The translations under genes and the position numbers were made by a program. DNA of 64,000 nucleotides from an uncultured Clostridia bacterium. GTDB taxonomy: Bacteria; Bacillota; Clostridia; Monoglobales; Monoglobaceae. Where the stretch lies: NCBI GenBank assembly GCA_934454115.1, contig CAKSFQ010000008.1, positions 17,949 to 81,948 of the forward strand, read 5' to 3'. The notes beneath the pieces were generated by a model. That model was not told where the DNA came from. It did not search any database and saw only the letters and a list, made by a program, of their open reading frames with translations. Below, one piece after another: positions 8,914-17,796 of the stretch (position 1 is the first letter of the stretch; every line of letters starts with the position of its first letter).

Positions 8914-9252
8914 ATGGCAGCAAACCATAAGCCGGGTTCTGTCGTGGATGGTCATCTATCTGGGACGTACGTCACCGCACGCCTCAAGCCGCCGTTTCGG
9001 GAGATGCCGGACCGGCTTAGCCTCCCATTCAGGCGTTGCTCCGGGTGGGGTTTACACCGGCGCTATGTCACCATAGCGCCGGGTGAGCGCTTACCTCGCC
9101 TTTTCACCCTTACCTGCCAATGGCAGGCGGTTATTTTCTGTTGCACTTTCCTTAGAGTCGCCTCCACAAGCCGTTAGCTTGCACCCTGTCCTATGGAGCC
9201 CGGACTTTCCTCACATATCATCGATATGCGCAACCATCTGGTTTCCTGCCGT
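8914..9252 (-). ncRNA. rnpB: RNase P RNA (class A)
   Basis: Catalytic RNA that matures tRNA 5' ends. On the minus strand the universal elements are present in order: GAGGAAAGTCCGGGCTCC (CR-I) followed by ATAGGACAGGGTGC, then GGAAAGTGCAACAGAAA, and at the 3' end ACAGAACCCGGCTTATGG. The P1 helix pairs GGCAGGAAACCA (9239-9250) with TGGTTTGCTGCC (8916-8927), which sets the ends. It begins 34 bases after the serA stop codon with no terminator seen between, so its promoter is probably inside the end of serA. Confidence 0.95.
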
Positions 9253-9285
9253 TCTCTTTTGTAAAGCTCTCCGTTCTGCGCCGGT

Positions 9286-10449
9286 TTAGAGAATGGTCAC
9301 CTTAATCACGCCGTCAATCGCTTCCATCTCGGCGAGTACCGCTGCCTCACAGTTGCCGGCAATGTCAATCATGGTATATGCATTATCGCCCTTGCTCTTA
9401 TTGAGCATGTTTTCAATGTTGACACCCTTGCTTGCCAGTGCGTCGGTAAACTGCTTCAGCATATTTGGGATATTTTTGTGCAGCACTGTGATTCTGGTGC
9501 CCATCGCCTTGCCCATGTCGCAAGCCGGGAAGTTCACGCTGTTTGTAATGTTACCGTTTTCCAAAAAGTCCTTGAGCTCCTTGGCTGCCATCATGGCACA
9601 GTTTTCCTCACTCTCCGGAGTCGATGCGCCAAGGTGCGGCATTGCAATGACGTTTTCCTGTTTGAGCAGCGCCTCGCTCGCAAAGTCGGTGATGTAGCAG
9701 GAGAGCCTGCCGCTCTCCAGCGCCGCAATGACATCCTCCTCGTCCACCAGCGTCCCGCGCGAGAAATTCAGTAGCCGCGCACCGTTCTTCATAGAGGCAA
9801 ACGCCTCGGAGTTAAACATGCCCTTGGTTTCCGGAGTTGCCGGAACATGAATGGTGATATAATCGGCCTTTTCAAGCAGTGTCTGCAAATCGTTGGCCTT
9901 ATGGGCAAAACGGGTCAGATGCCAAGCCGCGTCAACCGACAGATACGGATCAAAGCCGATCACGTCCATTCCGAGGTGATGCGCTGCGTTAGCAACGCGG
10001 ACACCGATCGCACCCAGGCCGACAACGCCCAGCGTCTTTCCTTCAATTTCCGGGCCGACAAAGTTGGATTTACCCTTTTCAACCAGGCCGGAAATCGCAT
10101 CGCCCTCTCCGATCAGCGTCTTAGTCCACTCAATACCCTGCACAATCTTTCGTGAGGAGAGCAGCAACGCTGCCAGAACCAGTTCCTTGACCGCATTGGC
10201 ATTGGCGCCCGGCGTGTTAAATACCACAATCCCCTTTTCGGTACACTTATCAATCGGAATATTATTGACGCCGGCGCCGGCACGCGCGACCGCGCGCAGA
10301 CTGGACGGCAATTCCATATCATGCATCTTAAAGCTTCGCAGGATCACACCGTCGGGGTTTGCAATCTCGTCCGCGCAGGAATAATTCTCGCCAAGCTGCG
10401 CCAGGCCCTTTTTTGAAATCTTATTTAATGTTCTAATCTGATACATCAT
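9286..10449 (-). CDS. serA: D-3-phosphoglycerate dehydrogenase
   Basis: First enzyme of serine synthesis: oxidises 3-phosphoglycerate to 3-phosphohydroxypyruvate with NAD+. The 387-residue protein has the substrate domain with ARAGAGVNNIPID, a Rossmann NAD domain (GVVGLGAIGVRVANAAHHLG), catalytic residues in LLNFSRGTLVDEEDV and MPHLGASTPE, and a short C-terminal ACT domain (about residues 318-387) for serine feedback. It lies 12 bases downstream of serC and is cotranscribed. The start may be either of two adjacent ATGs after GGGGGATTTTGG. Confidence 0.95.
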   Translation of the reverse strand: MMYQIRTLNKISKKGLAQLGENYSCADEIANPDGVILRSFKMHDMELPSSLRAVARAGAGVNNIPIDKCTEKGIVVFNTPGANANAVKELVLAALLLSSRKIVQGIEWTKTLIGEGDAISGLVEKGKSNFVGPEIEGKTLGVVGLGAIGVRVANAAHHLGMDVIGFDPYLSVDAAWHLTRFAHKANDLQTLLEKADYITIHVPATPETKGMFNSEAFASMKNGARLLNFSRGTLVDEEDVIAALESGRLSCYITDFASEALLKQENVIAMPHLGASTPESEENCAMMAAKELKDFLENGNITNSVNFPACDMGKAMGTRITVLHKNIPNMLKQFTDALASKGVNIENMLNKSKGDNAYTMIDIAGNCEAAVLAEMEAIDGVIKVTIL

Positions 10450-10461
10450 CCAAAATCCCCC

Positions 10462-11544
10462 TTATTGGTTCTTGGTTTCAAAATCTTTCATGAATGCAAC
10501 CAACGCCTTGACGCCCTCGACCGGCATCGCATTATAGATGCTGGCGCGCATACCGCCGACTGTTCTGTGTCCTTTCAGGTTCACAAAGCCCTTTGCCTTT
10601 GCCTCAGCAATAAAGGCAGCGTTTAATTCATCCGAATCGGTCACAAACGGTACATTCATCAAAGAACGATCCTCCGGCACCACGGTGCCGCGGAACATCT
10701 TTGAGTTATCCAGAAAATCATACAAAAGCTTTGCCTTTTCGACATTCCTCTCGTGCATTGCCTTAACACCGCCCAGATCCTTAATCCACTCATAAACCAG
10801 ACCACAGATATAAATACCGTAGGTCGGCGGTGTGTTAAACATCGATCCGTTTTTCGCATGTGTTTCATAGTTGAGCATGGTCGGCGTCATATCCATGGCA
10901 TCGCCGATTAAATCCTCACGCACAATCACAACGGTAACGCCTGCCGGCCCCATGTTCTTTTGCGCACCGGCATAAATCAGGCCGAATTTGCTGATATCAA
11001 CCTCTTCGGACAGGATACAAGATGACATATCGGTAACCACGGTAGCCTCCCCAAAGTCCGGCATGGTATTATAATGCGTACCGTAAATGGTATTATTATA
11101 GGTAATATGTACATAGTCTGCACCGGGCGTCAGCATAGAGGCGTCTACTTTTGGCAGGTAGGAAAAAGTCTTGTCGGCACTGGACGCAATGTCATGTGCG
11201 TCCAGGTAACGGCCGGCTTCCGCAAAAGCCTTTTTTGCCCACTGGCCGGTGATTACGTAGTCCGCAATTTTATTTTTGTTTCCCAAATTGAACGGAACCA
11301 TCGCAAACTGGGTGGAAGCGCCGCCCTGTAAAAACAGAACCTTGTAGTTGTCCGGAATCTGCATAATCTCCCGAAAGAGCGCCTCTGCGTGGTCGATGAT
11401 CGCCTGATACTCTTTGGAACGGTGACTCATCTCCATCACGGACTGGCCGCTGCCATTACAATCAAGCATCTCCTTTTGCGCACGCTCTAACACCTCCACC
11501 GGAAGCATGGACGGACCGGCAGAAAAATTGTAAACTCTACTCAT
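10462..11544 (-). CDS. serC: Phosphoserine aminotransferase
   Basis: PLP-dependent transaminase that converts 3-phosphohydroxypyruvate to phosphoserine. The 360-residue protein starts with the family signature RVYNFSAGPSMLP and carries the PLP lysine in LIYAGAQKNMGPAG. The ATG at 11544 is preferred because GAGGAGG is 10 bases upstream; the ATG at 11553 is too close. It is first in the serC-serA operon. No serB-type phosphatase is seen in the window. Confidence 0.96.
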   Translation of the reverse strand: MSRVYNFSAGPSMLPVEVLERAQKEMLDCNGSGQSVMEMSHRSKEYQAIIDHAEALFREIMQIPDNYKVLFLQGGASTQFAMVPFNLGNKNKIADYVITGQWAKKAFAEAGRYLDAHDIASSADKTFSYLPKVDASMLTPGADYVHITYNNTIYGTHYNTMPDFGEATVVTDMSSCILSEEVDISKFGLIYAGAQKNMGPAGVTVVIVREDLIGDAMDMTPTMLNYETHAKNGSMFNTPPTYGIYICGLVYEWIKDLGGVKAMHERNVEKAKLLYDFLDNSKMFRGTVVPEDRSLMNVPFVTDSDELNAAFIAEAKAKGFVNLKGHRTVGGMRASIYNAMPVEGVKALVAFMKDFETKNQ

Positions 11545-11651
11545 TAAAATCATTCCTCCTCATGACGCGCCACGGCTTTGCATTTCCCTCCCCATATCTT
11601 TAGAAAAAGCATTTCCCTTTCGGCACGAATCATCCTAATACTATCTCTATA

Positions 11652-11680
11652 ATTATATACTGAATCCACCGAAACGTCAA
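11652..11680 (-). promoter_or_regulatory. Sigma-A promoter of serC-serA
   Basis: On the minus strand TTGACG (11675-11680), 17-bp spacer, TATAAT (11652-11657). The ~100-base leader shows no T-box motif. Confidence 0.75.
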
Positions 11681-11724
11681 CACATTTTAGAAAATATTTT
11701 CAATTCCCTGCTGTCGGCGCACTA

Positions 11725-11753
11725 TTGACGAATCATCGGTTTTTAGGTATAAT
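11725..11753 (+). promoter_or_regulatory. Sigma-A promoter of the LacI-family gene
   Basis: TTGACG (11725-11730), 17-bp spacer, TATAAT (11748-11753), 32 bases before the start codon. Confidence 0.75.
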
Positions 11754-11784
11754 GATACAAATTGATTGCAAAGGGGTTATCGAT

Positions 11785-12783
11785 ATGAAGGCGGTCAGAC
11801 TGTCCGACATCGCAAAAAAAACGGGGTACTCGATCAACACCGTATCGCATGCGCTGCTTGATAAGCCGGATATCTCCGAGAAAACAAAAAAATATATTCA
11901 GCAGACGGCAGCAGAAATGGGCTATATCGCCAACGCCTCTGCCGGGGCGTTGCGTTCGGGCAAGAGTAAGACGGTTGCCTTGATCGTCGGGGATATTTCC
12001 AACCCGCATTTTTCTATCATGCTAAAGGAAATGGAAGGCAGGCTGCGTCACTACGGCTACAACGCCATTATGCTGAACACGGATGAGGATGAGGTGTTAG
12101 AACATGCCGCCATTGTCTCAGCCATCAGCAAAAACGTGGACGGCATCATTCTTTGCCCGGTGCAAAAGACCAGGGATAATATCGGCTTTATCGCAAAAAA
12201 ACGCATCCCGTACGTTCTACTCGGACGGCGGTTTGAGGGGAATCCGTCCAGCTATGTCATCTGCGATGATTTAAACGGTGGCTACGCGGCGGCCGAGCAC
12301 TTGATCGGCCTGGGACACAAAAAGCTGCTTTTTATTAACGCGCCGCTTTATATCTCCAGCGCCCGTGACCGATTGGAAGGGGTAAAACGCGCCATGGTAC
12401 AGGGTGGACTTCCGCCGGAGGCACTGTATTGCGCCGAGACGGTTCCGGCTCCGGACAAAAAAGAGGTCATGGCGTGTTTAAAAAAGCACAAAGACTGCAC
12501 CGGTATCATCTGCTTTAGCGATATGCTGGCGATGCAGGTCTGCTGCTTTCTTCAAAAACTGGGAAAAAAAGTGCCGGACGATGTTTCGGTCATCGGCTTT
12601 GACGATATCGCCTCCAAGTTTTATCTGCCGCTGATGCTAACCTCGGTTACCTCCTCCAAAACCAAGATGTCCATGGAGGCCGTTGACATTTTGATGCACG
12701 TCATCCAAAATAAGACGGAACAAACAACACAGATTGTTCTGCCGACTCATGTGGTACAGCGTGAATCCACTAAGGAGCGTTAA
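11785..12783 (+). CDS. LacI-family transcriptional regulator
   Basis: A 332-residue repressor. The N-terminal helix-turn-helix and hinge (VRLSDIAKKTGYSINTVSHALLDKPDIS) are followed by a periplasmic-binding-like sugar/effector domain with VALIVGDISNPHFSIMLKE and SVIGFDDIASKFYLPLMLTSV. The ATG at 11785 has AAAGGGGT upstream; frame extension further upstream runs through the promoter. It lies 89 bases in front of the glycyl radical enzyme gene on the same strand, whose promoter carries a CG-centred palindrome of LacI type. It probably senses the substrate of that pathway; a CcpA-like global role is less likely. Confidence 0.9.
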   Translation: MKAVRLSDIAKKTGYSINTVSHALLDKPDISEKTKKYIQQTAAEMGYIANASAGALRSGKSKTVALIVGDISNPHFSIMLKEMEGRLRHYGYNAIMLNTDEDEVLEHAAIVSAISKNVDGIILCPVQKTRDNIGFIAKKRIPYVLLGRRFEGNPSSYVICDDLNGGYAAAEHLIGLGHKKLLFINAPLYISSARDRLEGVKRAMVQGGLPPEALYCAETVPAPDKKEVMACLKKHKDCTGIICFSDMLAMQVCCFLQKLGKKVPDDVSVIGFDDIASKFYLPLMLTSVTSSKTKMSMEAVDILMHVIQNKTEQTTQIVLPTHVVQRESTKER

Positions 12784-12814
12784 CCTGATGTTATAAAATA
12801 CTAGCTCTCCTCTA

Positions 12815-12857
12815 TTGACAAAGGCCTAATATTATGTTATATTGACATTAACGATAA
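12815..12857 (+). promoter_or_regulatory. Promoter and possible LacI-type operator of the glycyl radical operon
   Basis: TTGACA (12815-12820), 17-bp spacer, TATATT (12838-12843). Just downstream TTAACGATAA (12848-12857) is a near-palindrome around CG, the usual centre of LacI-family operators. Confidence 0.6.
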
Positions 12858-12872
12858 TGGAGGCGATATTCT

Positions 12873-14864
12873 ATGAATCAACAGCTTTATCAGTTTATAG
12901 TGGAAAAAAAGCATCACCAATACCGCAGGGACTTTTTAGAATACAGCAATCTTGCAGCGCAGTTTCAAAGCGAGGGGCTCTGTCCCAAGGAGCGCATGAC
13001 GCGGCGTTTTGAATTGCTTGCCAAACTGGAAACCCCGGTTCTTTTGGAAGGCGAAAAAATTTGTTACTTAAGAACAGTATCAAACATTCCGGACTGCTTT
13101 ACCGAAAAAGAGTGGAAAGCCATTCGTAAAAAACACTATATCCACGAGCTTGGCTACATGTCAAACCTCTCGCCGGATTATGAACGGGTTTTAAAAAGCG
13201 GGCTCTTAGCCGTGCGCGAATCGGCCGACGAATACGGAAAACGGGTGATTGACGCCATCTTTGACCTTGCCGACCGCTACCGAAATGAAGCGGAAAAACA
13301 AGGAAAAGCAGAACTTGCGGCGATCCTAAGAAGAGTACCCCGGTACGGCGCAACCTCGTTTTATGAGGCGCTGCAATTTTTCAGGATTCTGCATTTTTCT
13401 CTCTGGCTGGAGGGGAACTACCACAACACAGTCGGCCGCTTTGACCTGTATATGGCGCCGTATCTGAAAGCAGATATGGAAAAGGGGCGCTATACCGAGG
13501 AAAGCGCACTGGAGCTTTTGGAGGACTTCTTCCTCTCCTTTAACAAAGACAGTGATCTGTACCCCGGCGTGCAGCAGGGTGACAACGGGCAAAGCATGGT
13601 ACTGGGCGGCATCGATGCCAATGGGAAAGAGGTGTTTGGGCTGCTGTCAAAACTCTGTTTAAAAGCCAGCAAGAATCTTATGATGATTGACCCCAAAATC
13701 AATATCCGCGTCAGCCGCGATACGCCGCTTTCGGTGTATGAGCTTGGCAGTGAGCTGACCCGTGCAGGGCTTGGTTTTCCGCAATACTCGAACGATGATG
13801 TCGTCATCGACGGTCTCTGCCGTCTCGGTTACGACCGCGCCGATGCCATCAATTATACCACTGCGGCGTGCTGGGAATTTATTATTCCCGGTGTCGGCGG
13901 CGACGTGGCGAACATTGCCGCACTTTCCTTTCCAAAGGTCATTGACGTATGTCTGCACCGCGACCTGATGCGCTGCGAAAGCTATGACGCCTGGGTTCGC
14001 GCCGTACAAGCGGAAATTCATACCGCTTGCGACAAGATCTGTGCTTCCATTCAGAATCTCTGGTTTGTTCCGTCTCCGCTGATGCATTGTCTGATGGACG
14101 GCGGCATTTATGACGGCGCAAAATACAATAACTTCGGCATTCACGGAACCGGGATTGCAACAGCAGCGGATTCCATGGCCGTAATCGCAAAATACGTCTA
14201 TACCGATCAAACGATCACCAAGGATGCATTGCTCGCCGCCGTAGACAGCAACTTCGAAAAGCATAGCGAGCTTTTGCCAATTCTGCGCTATGAGGCGCCG
14301 AAGATGGGTAACAATGACGATCTGCCGGATCAGGCGGCCGTTACGTTGCTGGACACGTTTTCCGATGCGCTTACCGGGAAGAAAAACTGCCGGGGCGGCA
14401 TCTTCCGCGCCGGGACGGGTTCTGCCATGTATTATCTGTGGCATGCGGACGAGATCGGCGCCTCACCGGACGGACGCAGAAAAAAGGAGCCATTCGGCAC
14501 CAATTTTTCGCCCAGCCTGTTTGCCCATATCCGCGGCCCGCTCTCGGTTGTCCAATCCTTTTGCAAGCCGCACTTTCAAAACGCCATCAACGGCGGACCG
14601 CTGACCCTGGAATTTGCATCCTCCATGTTTGAAGGCGCGGACAGCGTAAAAAAGGTTGCCGCACTGGTAAAAACCTTTATCGACATGGGCGGACATCAGC
14701 TACAGCTCAATGCAGTAAACACCGACCTGATGAAGGATGCGCAGCTTCACCCGGAGAACCACCGTCAGCTGGTGGTTCGGATATGGGGCTGGAGCGCCTA
14801 TTTTGTAGAACTGGATCGCGAGTATCAGGATCATGTGATGCGGCGTCAGCAATATCGCGTTTAG
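12873..14864 (+). CDS. Glycyl radical enzyme of PFL2/diol dehydratase type, function unknown
   Basis: An oxygen-sensitive radical enzyme of 663 residues, clearly shorter than pyruvate formate-lyase (~760) or the known dehydratases and lyases (~790-850). The glycyl radical loop is VRIWGWSAYFVELD with G639 near the C terminus. The active-site cysteine is C333 in TTAACWEFIIPG, and E335 forms the C-x-E pair seen in glycerol/propanediol dehydratase, choline and isethionate lyases and hydroxyproline dehydratase; pyruvate formate-lyase has C-C instead. It therefore probably catalyses a 1,2-elimination rather than formate production. The start has GGAGGCGATATTCT upstream. Its activase follows after 95 bases and a LacI regulator precedes it. 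The substrate is unknown. Confidence 0.88.
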   Translation: MNQQLYQFIVEKKHHQYRRDFLEYSNLAAQFQSEGLCPKERMTRRFELLAKLETPVLLEGEKICYLRTVSNIPDCFTEKEWKAIRKKHYIHELGYMSNLSPDYERVLKSGLLAVRESADEYGKRVIDAIFDLADRYRNEAEKQGKAELAAILRRVPRYGATSFYEALQFFRILHFSLWLEGNYHNTVGRFDLYMAPYLKADMEKGRYTEESALELLEDFFLSFNKDSDLYPGVQQGDNGQSMVLGGIDANGKEVFGLLSKLCLKASKNLMMIDPKINIRVSRDTPLSVYELGSELTRAGLGFPQYSNDDVVIDGLCRLGYDRADAINYTTAACWEFIIPGVGGDVANIAALSFPKVIDVCLHRDLMRCESYDAWVRAVQAEIHTACDKICASIQNLWFVPSPLMHCLMDGGIYDGAKYNNFGIHGTGIATAADSMAVIAKYVYTDQTITKDALLAAVDSNFEKHSELLPILRYEAPKMGNNDDLPDQAAVTLLDTFSDALTGKKNCRGGIFRAGTGSAMYYLWHADEIGASPDGRRKKEPFGTNFSPSLFAHIRGPLSVVQSFCKPHFQNAINGGPLTLEFASSMFEGADSVKKVAALVKTFIDMGGHQLQLNAVNTDLMKDAQLHPENHRQLVVRIWGWSAYFVELDREYQDHVMRRQQYRV

Positions 14865-14959
14865 TTGAAAGAGGATTCTCAAAGCTCTGGTTTCGGGAAA
14901 GCGAATATCTGCTTTTGCTGCGTTATAAACTCGGCAATCTGCCAATAAGGAGTACTGCT

Positions 14960-15772
14960 ATGCACGGCACCATATTTGATATCAAAGAATTTTCGATCCA
15001 TGATGGCCCCGGCGGCAGGGTCACCGTATTTTTGAAGGGTTGTCCGCTGCGTTGCCTTTGGTGCCACAACCCGGAAGGACTGTCAAAGGCGCCGCAGCTG
15101 ATGATTAAGCAAAATCTTTGCACGCACTGCGGCCGCTGCCGCGTTCCCTGCAGCCACCCGGAATGTGCACGCTTTGATCGCTGCGTTCACGCTTGCCCAA
15201 ACGGCTGTATCAGCGTGTCGGGTCGCGAAATTGAGGATGGCGAACTGGCAGATCTCATTCAGTCCTACGCCCCGGCGCTGCAATCCATGGGCGGCGGCGT
15301 GACTTTTTCCGGCGGAGAACCCATGCTGCAGGCAGACTTTGTCTGCGCCGTGGCCGACCGTCTGTCCCTCCACAAGGCAATCCAAACCAGCGGCATGACG
15401 GACACCAAAACGTATCAAACGGTGATTGAAAAGATGGACTATGTGATGCAAGATATCAAGCTCGCGAACGATGCGGCACACCGCCGCTATACCGGTGTTT
15501 CCAATCAGCTTATTTTAAAAAACATCGCTTATCTGAAACAGAGCAAAAAGCCGTTTATCCTCCGTGTACCGCTGATCCCGGGCATCACCGACACGCCGGA
15601 AAACCTCCGTGCCATTGCGGACATCGCAGACAACAGTCCGGTCGAGCTGCTGCGCTATAATCCGCTTGCCGGCGCAAAATACGAAATGCTGGGCATTCCC
15701 TACCAAGGCCCTTTGGGCGAAAATGAGCAAAAAGACTTTACGCTGTATTTTTCCAATGCCAAAATGGCATAA
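14960..15772 (+). CDS. Glycyl radical enzyme activase (radical SAM)
   Basis: Radical SAM enzyme of 270 residues that installs the glycyl radical on the adjacent enzyme. The SAM cluster motif is GCPLRCLWCHNPE (CxxxCxxC). An inserted ferredoxin-like segment (about residues 52-85, CTHCGRCRVPC...CVHACPNGC) holds eight cysteines for two further [4Fe-4S] clusters, as in dehydratase-type activases and unlike PflA. The SAM-binding GGE motif is FSGGEPML. ATG 14960 has AAGGAGTACTGCT in front; the frame is open further upstream but those residues overlap the previous gene. A hairpin terminator ends the operon. Confidence 0.93.
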   Translation: MHGTIFDIKEFSIHDGPGGRVTVFLKGCPLRCLWCHNPEGLSKAPQLMIKQNLCTHCGRCRVPCSHPECARFDRCVHACPNGCISVSGREIEDGELADLIQSYAPALQSMGGGVTFSGGEPMLQADFVCAVADRLSLHKAIQTSGMTDTKTYQTVIEKMDYVMQDIKLANDAAHRRYTGVSNQLILKNIAYLKQSKKPFILRVPLIPGITDTPENLRAIADIADNSPVELLRYNPLAGAKYEMLGIPYQGPLGENEQKDFTLYFSNAKMA

Positions 15773-15774
15773 TG

Positions 15775-15820
15775 CAATCATCCCGTTCATATTGTAAACG
15801 GGGTGATTGCATTGTTTTTT
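15775..15820 (+). terminator. Terminator of the glycyl radical operon, overlapping the cwlD start
   Basis: CAATCATCCCGTT (15775-15787) pairs with AACGGGGTGATTG (15797-15809), followed by CATTGTTTTTT. Both candidate GTG starts of cwlD lie in or directly after it. Confidence 0.75.
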
Positions 15821-16528
15821 GTGGTAAAGCAAAAGAATTTCAAACGTCTTTTTTTTCTTCTGCTGGCGCTTTGCACGCTGCTGCTCTGCGGCATATTGCA
15901 CGAAAAAGAGGATCTGACCCGGTCAGTCTTTTCGACACCGGCTGCCAACAAGGTGATTACACTGGATGCCGGCCATGGCGGATTTGACGCCGGCGCTAGC
16001 GCAAACGGCGTTACCGAAAAGGACATCAATCTGGACGTCACCCTCCGGCTTCGGGAGTATCTGGAGCAAGCCGGCGGCATTGTGTTTTTAACACGCAGCG
16101 AGGACACCTCGACGGCAGAGAGTGACAAATCGGGAATTGCCGCCAAAAAATCAGATCTGCTCGCGCGCAGGGAACTTGCCAAGAACAGCGGCTCAGAAAT
16201 CTTTGTCAGCATCCACATGAACAAATTTACGCAGGAGCAATACAAGGGCGCTCAGGTCTTTTATGCCGCAAAATCAGAGGATAGCAAGCGTCTGGGCGAC
16301 ACGATTCAAGAATCCTTAAAAGAAATTTTAGCGGACGGCAACACCCGCAACGCTAAGGAAATCGACCGCAATGTTTTGATTTTAAAGGACGTTGACATCC
16401 CATCCGTGATTGTGGAATGCGGCTTTCTCTCAAACCCCGAAGAGGCCGCCCTTCTGCAGGAGAACAACTACCGTCAAAAGCTGGCGTGGGGCATTTATCT
16501 CGGCATCGTCCGCTACTTTAACCGGTAA
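15803..16528 (+). CDS. cwlD: N-acetylmuramoyl-L-alanine amidase CwlD
   Basis: Amidase_3 family enzyme that, in spore formers, cleaves peptides from cortex peptidoglycan to allow muramic-delta-lactam formation, needed for germination. It has an N-terminal membrane anchor or signal segment (about residues 15-35) and zinc motifs ITLDAGHGGFDAG, the E of VTEKDINLDV, FVSIHMN and the catalytic E in SVIVECGFLSNPEE. The closest relatives share VLILKDVDIPS. The start is uncertain: GTG 15803 and GTG 15821 both lack a proper ribosome binding site, and a terminator hairpin covers the region. A terminator follows the gene. Confidence 0.88.
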   Translation: MIALFFVVKQKNFKRLFFLLLALCTLLLCGILHEKEDLTRSVFSTPAANKVITLDAGHGGFDAGASANGVTEKDINLDVTLRLREYLEQAGGIVFLTRSEDTSTAESDKSGIAAKKSDLLARRELAKNSGSEIFVSIHMNKFTQEQYKGAQVFYAAKSEDSKRLGDTIQESLKEILADGNTRNAKEIDRNVLILKDVDIPSVIVECGFLSNPEEAALLQENNYRQKLAWGIYLGIVRYFNR

Positions 16529-16545
16529 TTTAATAAACGCCTATC

Positions 16546-16600
16546 AAAAAAGGGCGCTGTCTCGCTTGTGGAATCCACAAGCGAAGACGCGCCCTTTTCG
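16546..16600. terminator. Bidirectional terminator between cwlD and gap
   Basis: A long, nearly perfect stem (AAAAGGGCGC...GCGCCCTTTT around CGCTTGTGG/CCACAAGCG) with T runs on both strands. Confidence 0.9.
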
Positions 16601-16633
16601 TTCTTATAAAACAATCAATCTTTCCGGTACTTC

Positions 16634-17668
16634 TTACAGCTCAGCAAAATACTTGATGGTTCTTACCATCTGGCTGGTGTAGCTGTTCTCGTTGTCGTAC
16701 CAGGAAACAACCTGTACTTCATACAGATCGTCAGCGATCTTCGATACCATGGTCTGGGTTGCATCAAACAAAGAACCGTACTTCATACCGATAACATCGG
16801 AAGATACAATCGGATCGGTGTTGTAACCAAAGGATGCAGATGCAGCAGCCTTCATTGCAGCATTGATACCGTCAACGGTAACGTCACTGCCCTTTACAAC
16901 TGCGGTCAAGATGGTGGTAGAACCGGTCGGAACCGGAACACGCTGTGCAGAACCGATCAGCTTGCCGTTCAGTTCCGGAATAACCAGGCCGATTGCCTTT
17001 GCAGCGCCGGTGGAGTTCGGAACGATGTTTGCAGCGCCTGCTCTTGCACGGCGAAGGTCACCCTTTCTGTGCGGGCCGTCCAGGATCATCTGGTCGCCGG
17101 TGTAAGCGTGAATGGTGGACATAATACCACTCTGAATCGGTGCATAGTCGTTCAGCGCTTTCGCCATCGGAGCCAGACAGTTGGTGGTGCAGGATGCAGC
17201 GGAAATAATGGTATCATCCTTGGTTAAGGTATCCTCGTTTACGCTGAATACGATGGTCTTTAAATCGCTGCCTGCCGGTGCGGAGATAACAACCTTCTTT
17301 GCGCCTGCGTCAATGTGTGCCTGCGATTTTTCCTTCGAGCAATAGAAGCCGGTGCACTCCAATACAACGTCAACGCCAATCTCGCCCCAGGGGAGCTCTG
17401 CTGCGTTTGCCTTTGCATAGATGGTCAGGGTCTTACCGTCAACGGTAATCGTACCCTTTTCATCATCAGCTGTTACGGTGTGAAGATTCTCACCGATCTT
17501 GCCACAGTAGCCGCCCTGTGCAGTATCATACTTTAATAAATCAGCCAGCATGGAAGGCTTTGTCAGGTCGTTGATTGCAACAACCTCATATCCTTCTGCG
17601 CCAAACATCTGACGGAAAGCCAGACGGCCGATACGGCCAAAACCGTTAATTGCTACTTTTACTGCCAT
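16634..17668 (-). CDS. gap: Glyceraldehyde-3-phosphate dehydrogenase
   Basis: Glycolytic enzyme of 344 residues that makes 1,3-bisphosphoglycerate with NAD+. The N-terminal Rossmann motif is [17 protein letters not shown], and the active-site cysteine lies in [12 protein letters not shown]. The D in INDL at the end of the second strand fits NAD+ preference. The start ATG has AGGAGGTACTTTACT upstream. It is monocistronic, without the pgk-tpi cluster, between a terminator and its own promoter. Confidence 0.97.
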   Translation of the reverse strand: MAVKVAINGFGRIGRLAFRQMFGAEGYEVVAINDLTKPSMLADLLKYDTAQGGYCGKIGENLHTVTADDEKGTITVDGKTLTIYAKANAAELPWGEIGVDVVLECTGFYCSKEKSQAHIDAGAKKVVISAPAGSDLKTIVFSVNEDTLTKDDTIISAASCTTNCLAPMAKALNDYAPIQSGIMSTIHAYTGDQMILDGPHRKGDLRRARAGAANIVPNSTGAAKAIGLVIPELNGKLIGSAQRVPVPTGSTTILTAVVKGSDVTVDGINAAMKAAASASFGYNTDPIVSSDVIGMKYGSLFDATQTMVSKIADDLYEVQVVSWYDNENSYTSQMVRTIKYFAEL

Positions 17669-17717
17669 AGTAAAGTACCTCCTAAATGTATAATAAAATT
17701 ATTTTTTTCCAATCATT

Positions 17718-17746
17718 ATTTTAACTCATTTACAGAAAATATACAA
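17718..17746 (-). promoter_or_regulatory. Probable sigma-A promoter of gap
   Basis: On the minus strand TTGTAT (17741-17746), 17-bp spacer, TAAAAT (17718-17723), in a very AT-rich stretch. Confidence 0.55.
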
Positions 17747-17796
17747 GAGTTTTTTTCAAATTTGTTAAAAATTTAACTCTATACCACAACAGGGAA

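Noticed and set aside
11554..11650. T-box leader for serC-serA
   Set aside because: No T-box sequence, specifier loop or terminator/antiterminator pair is visible.
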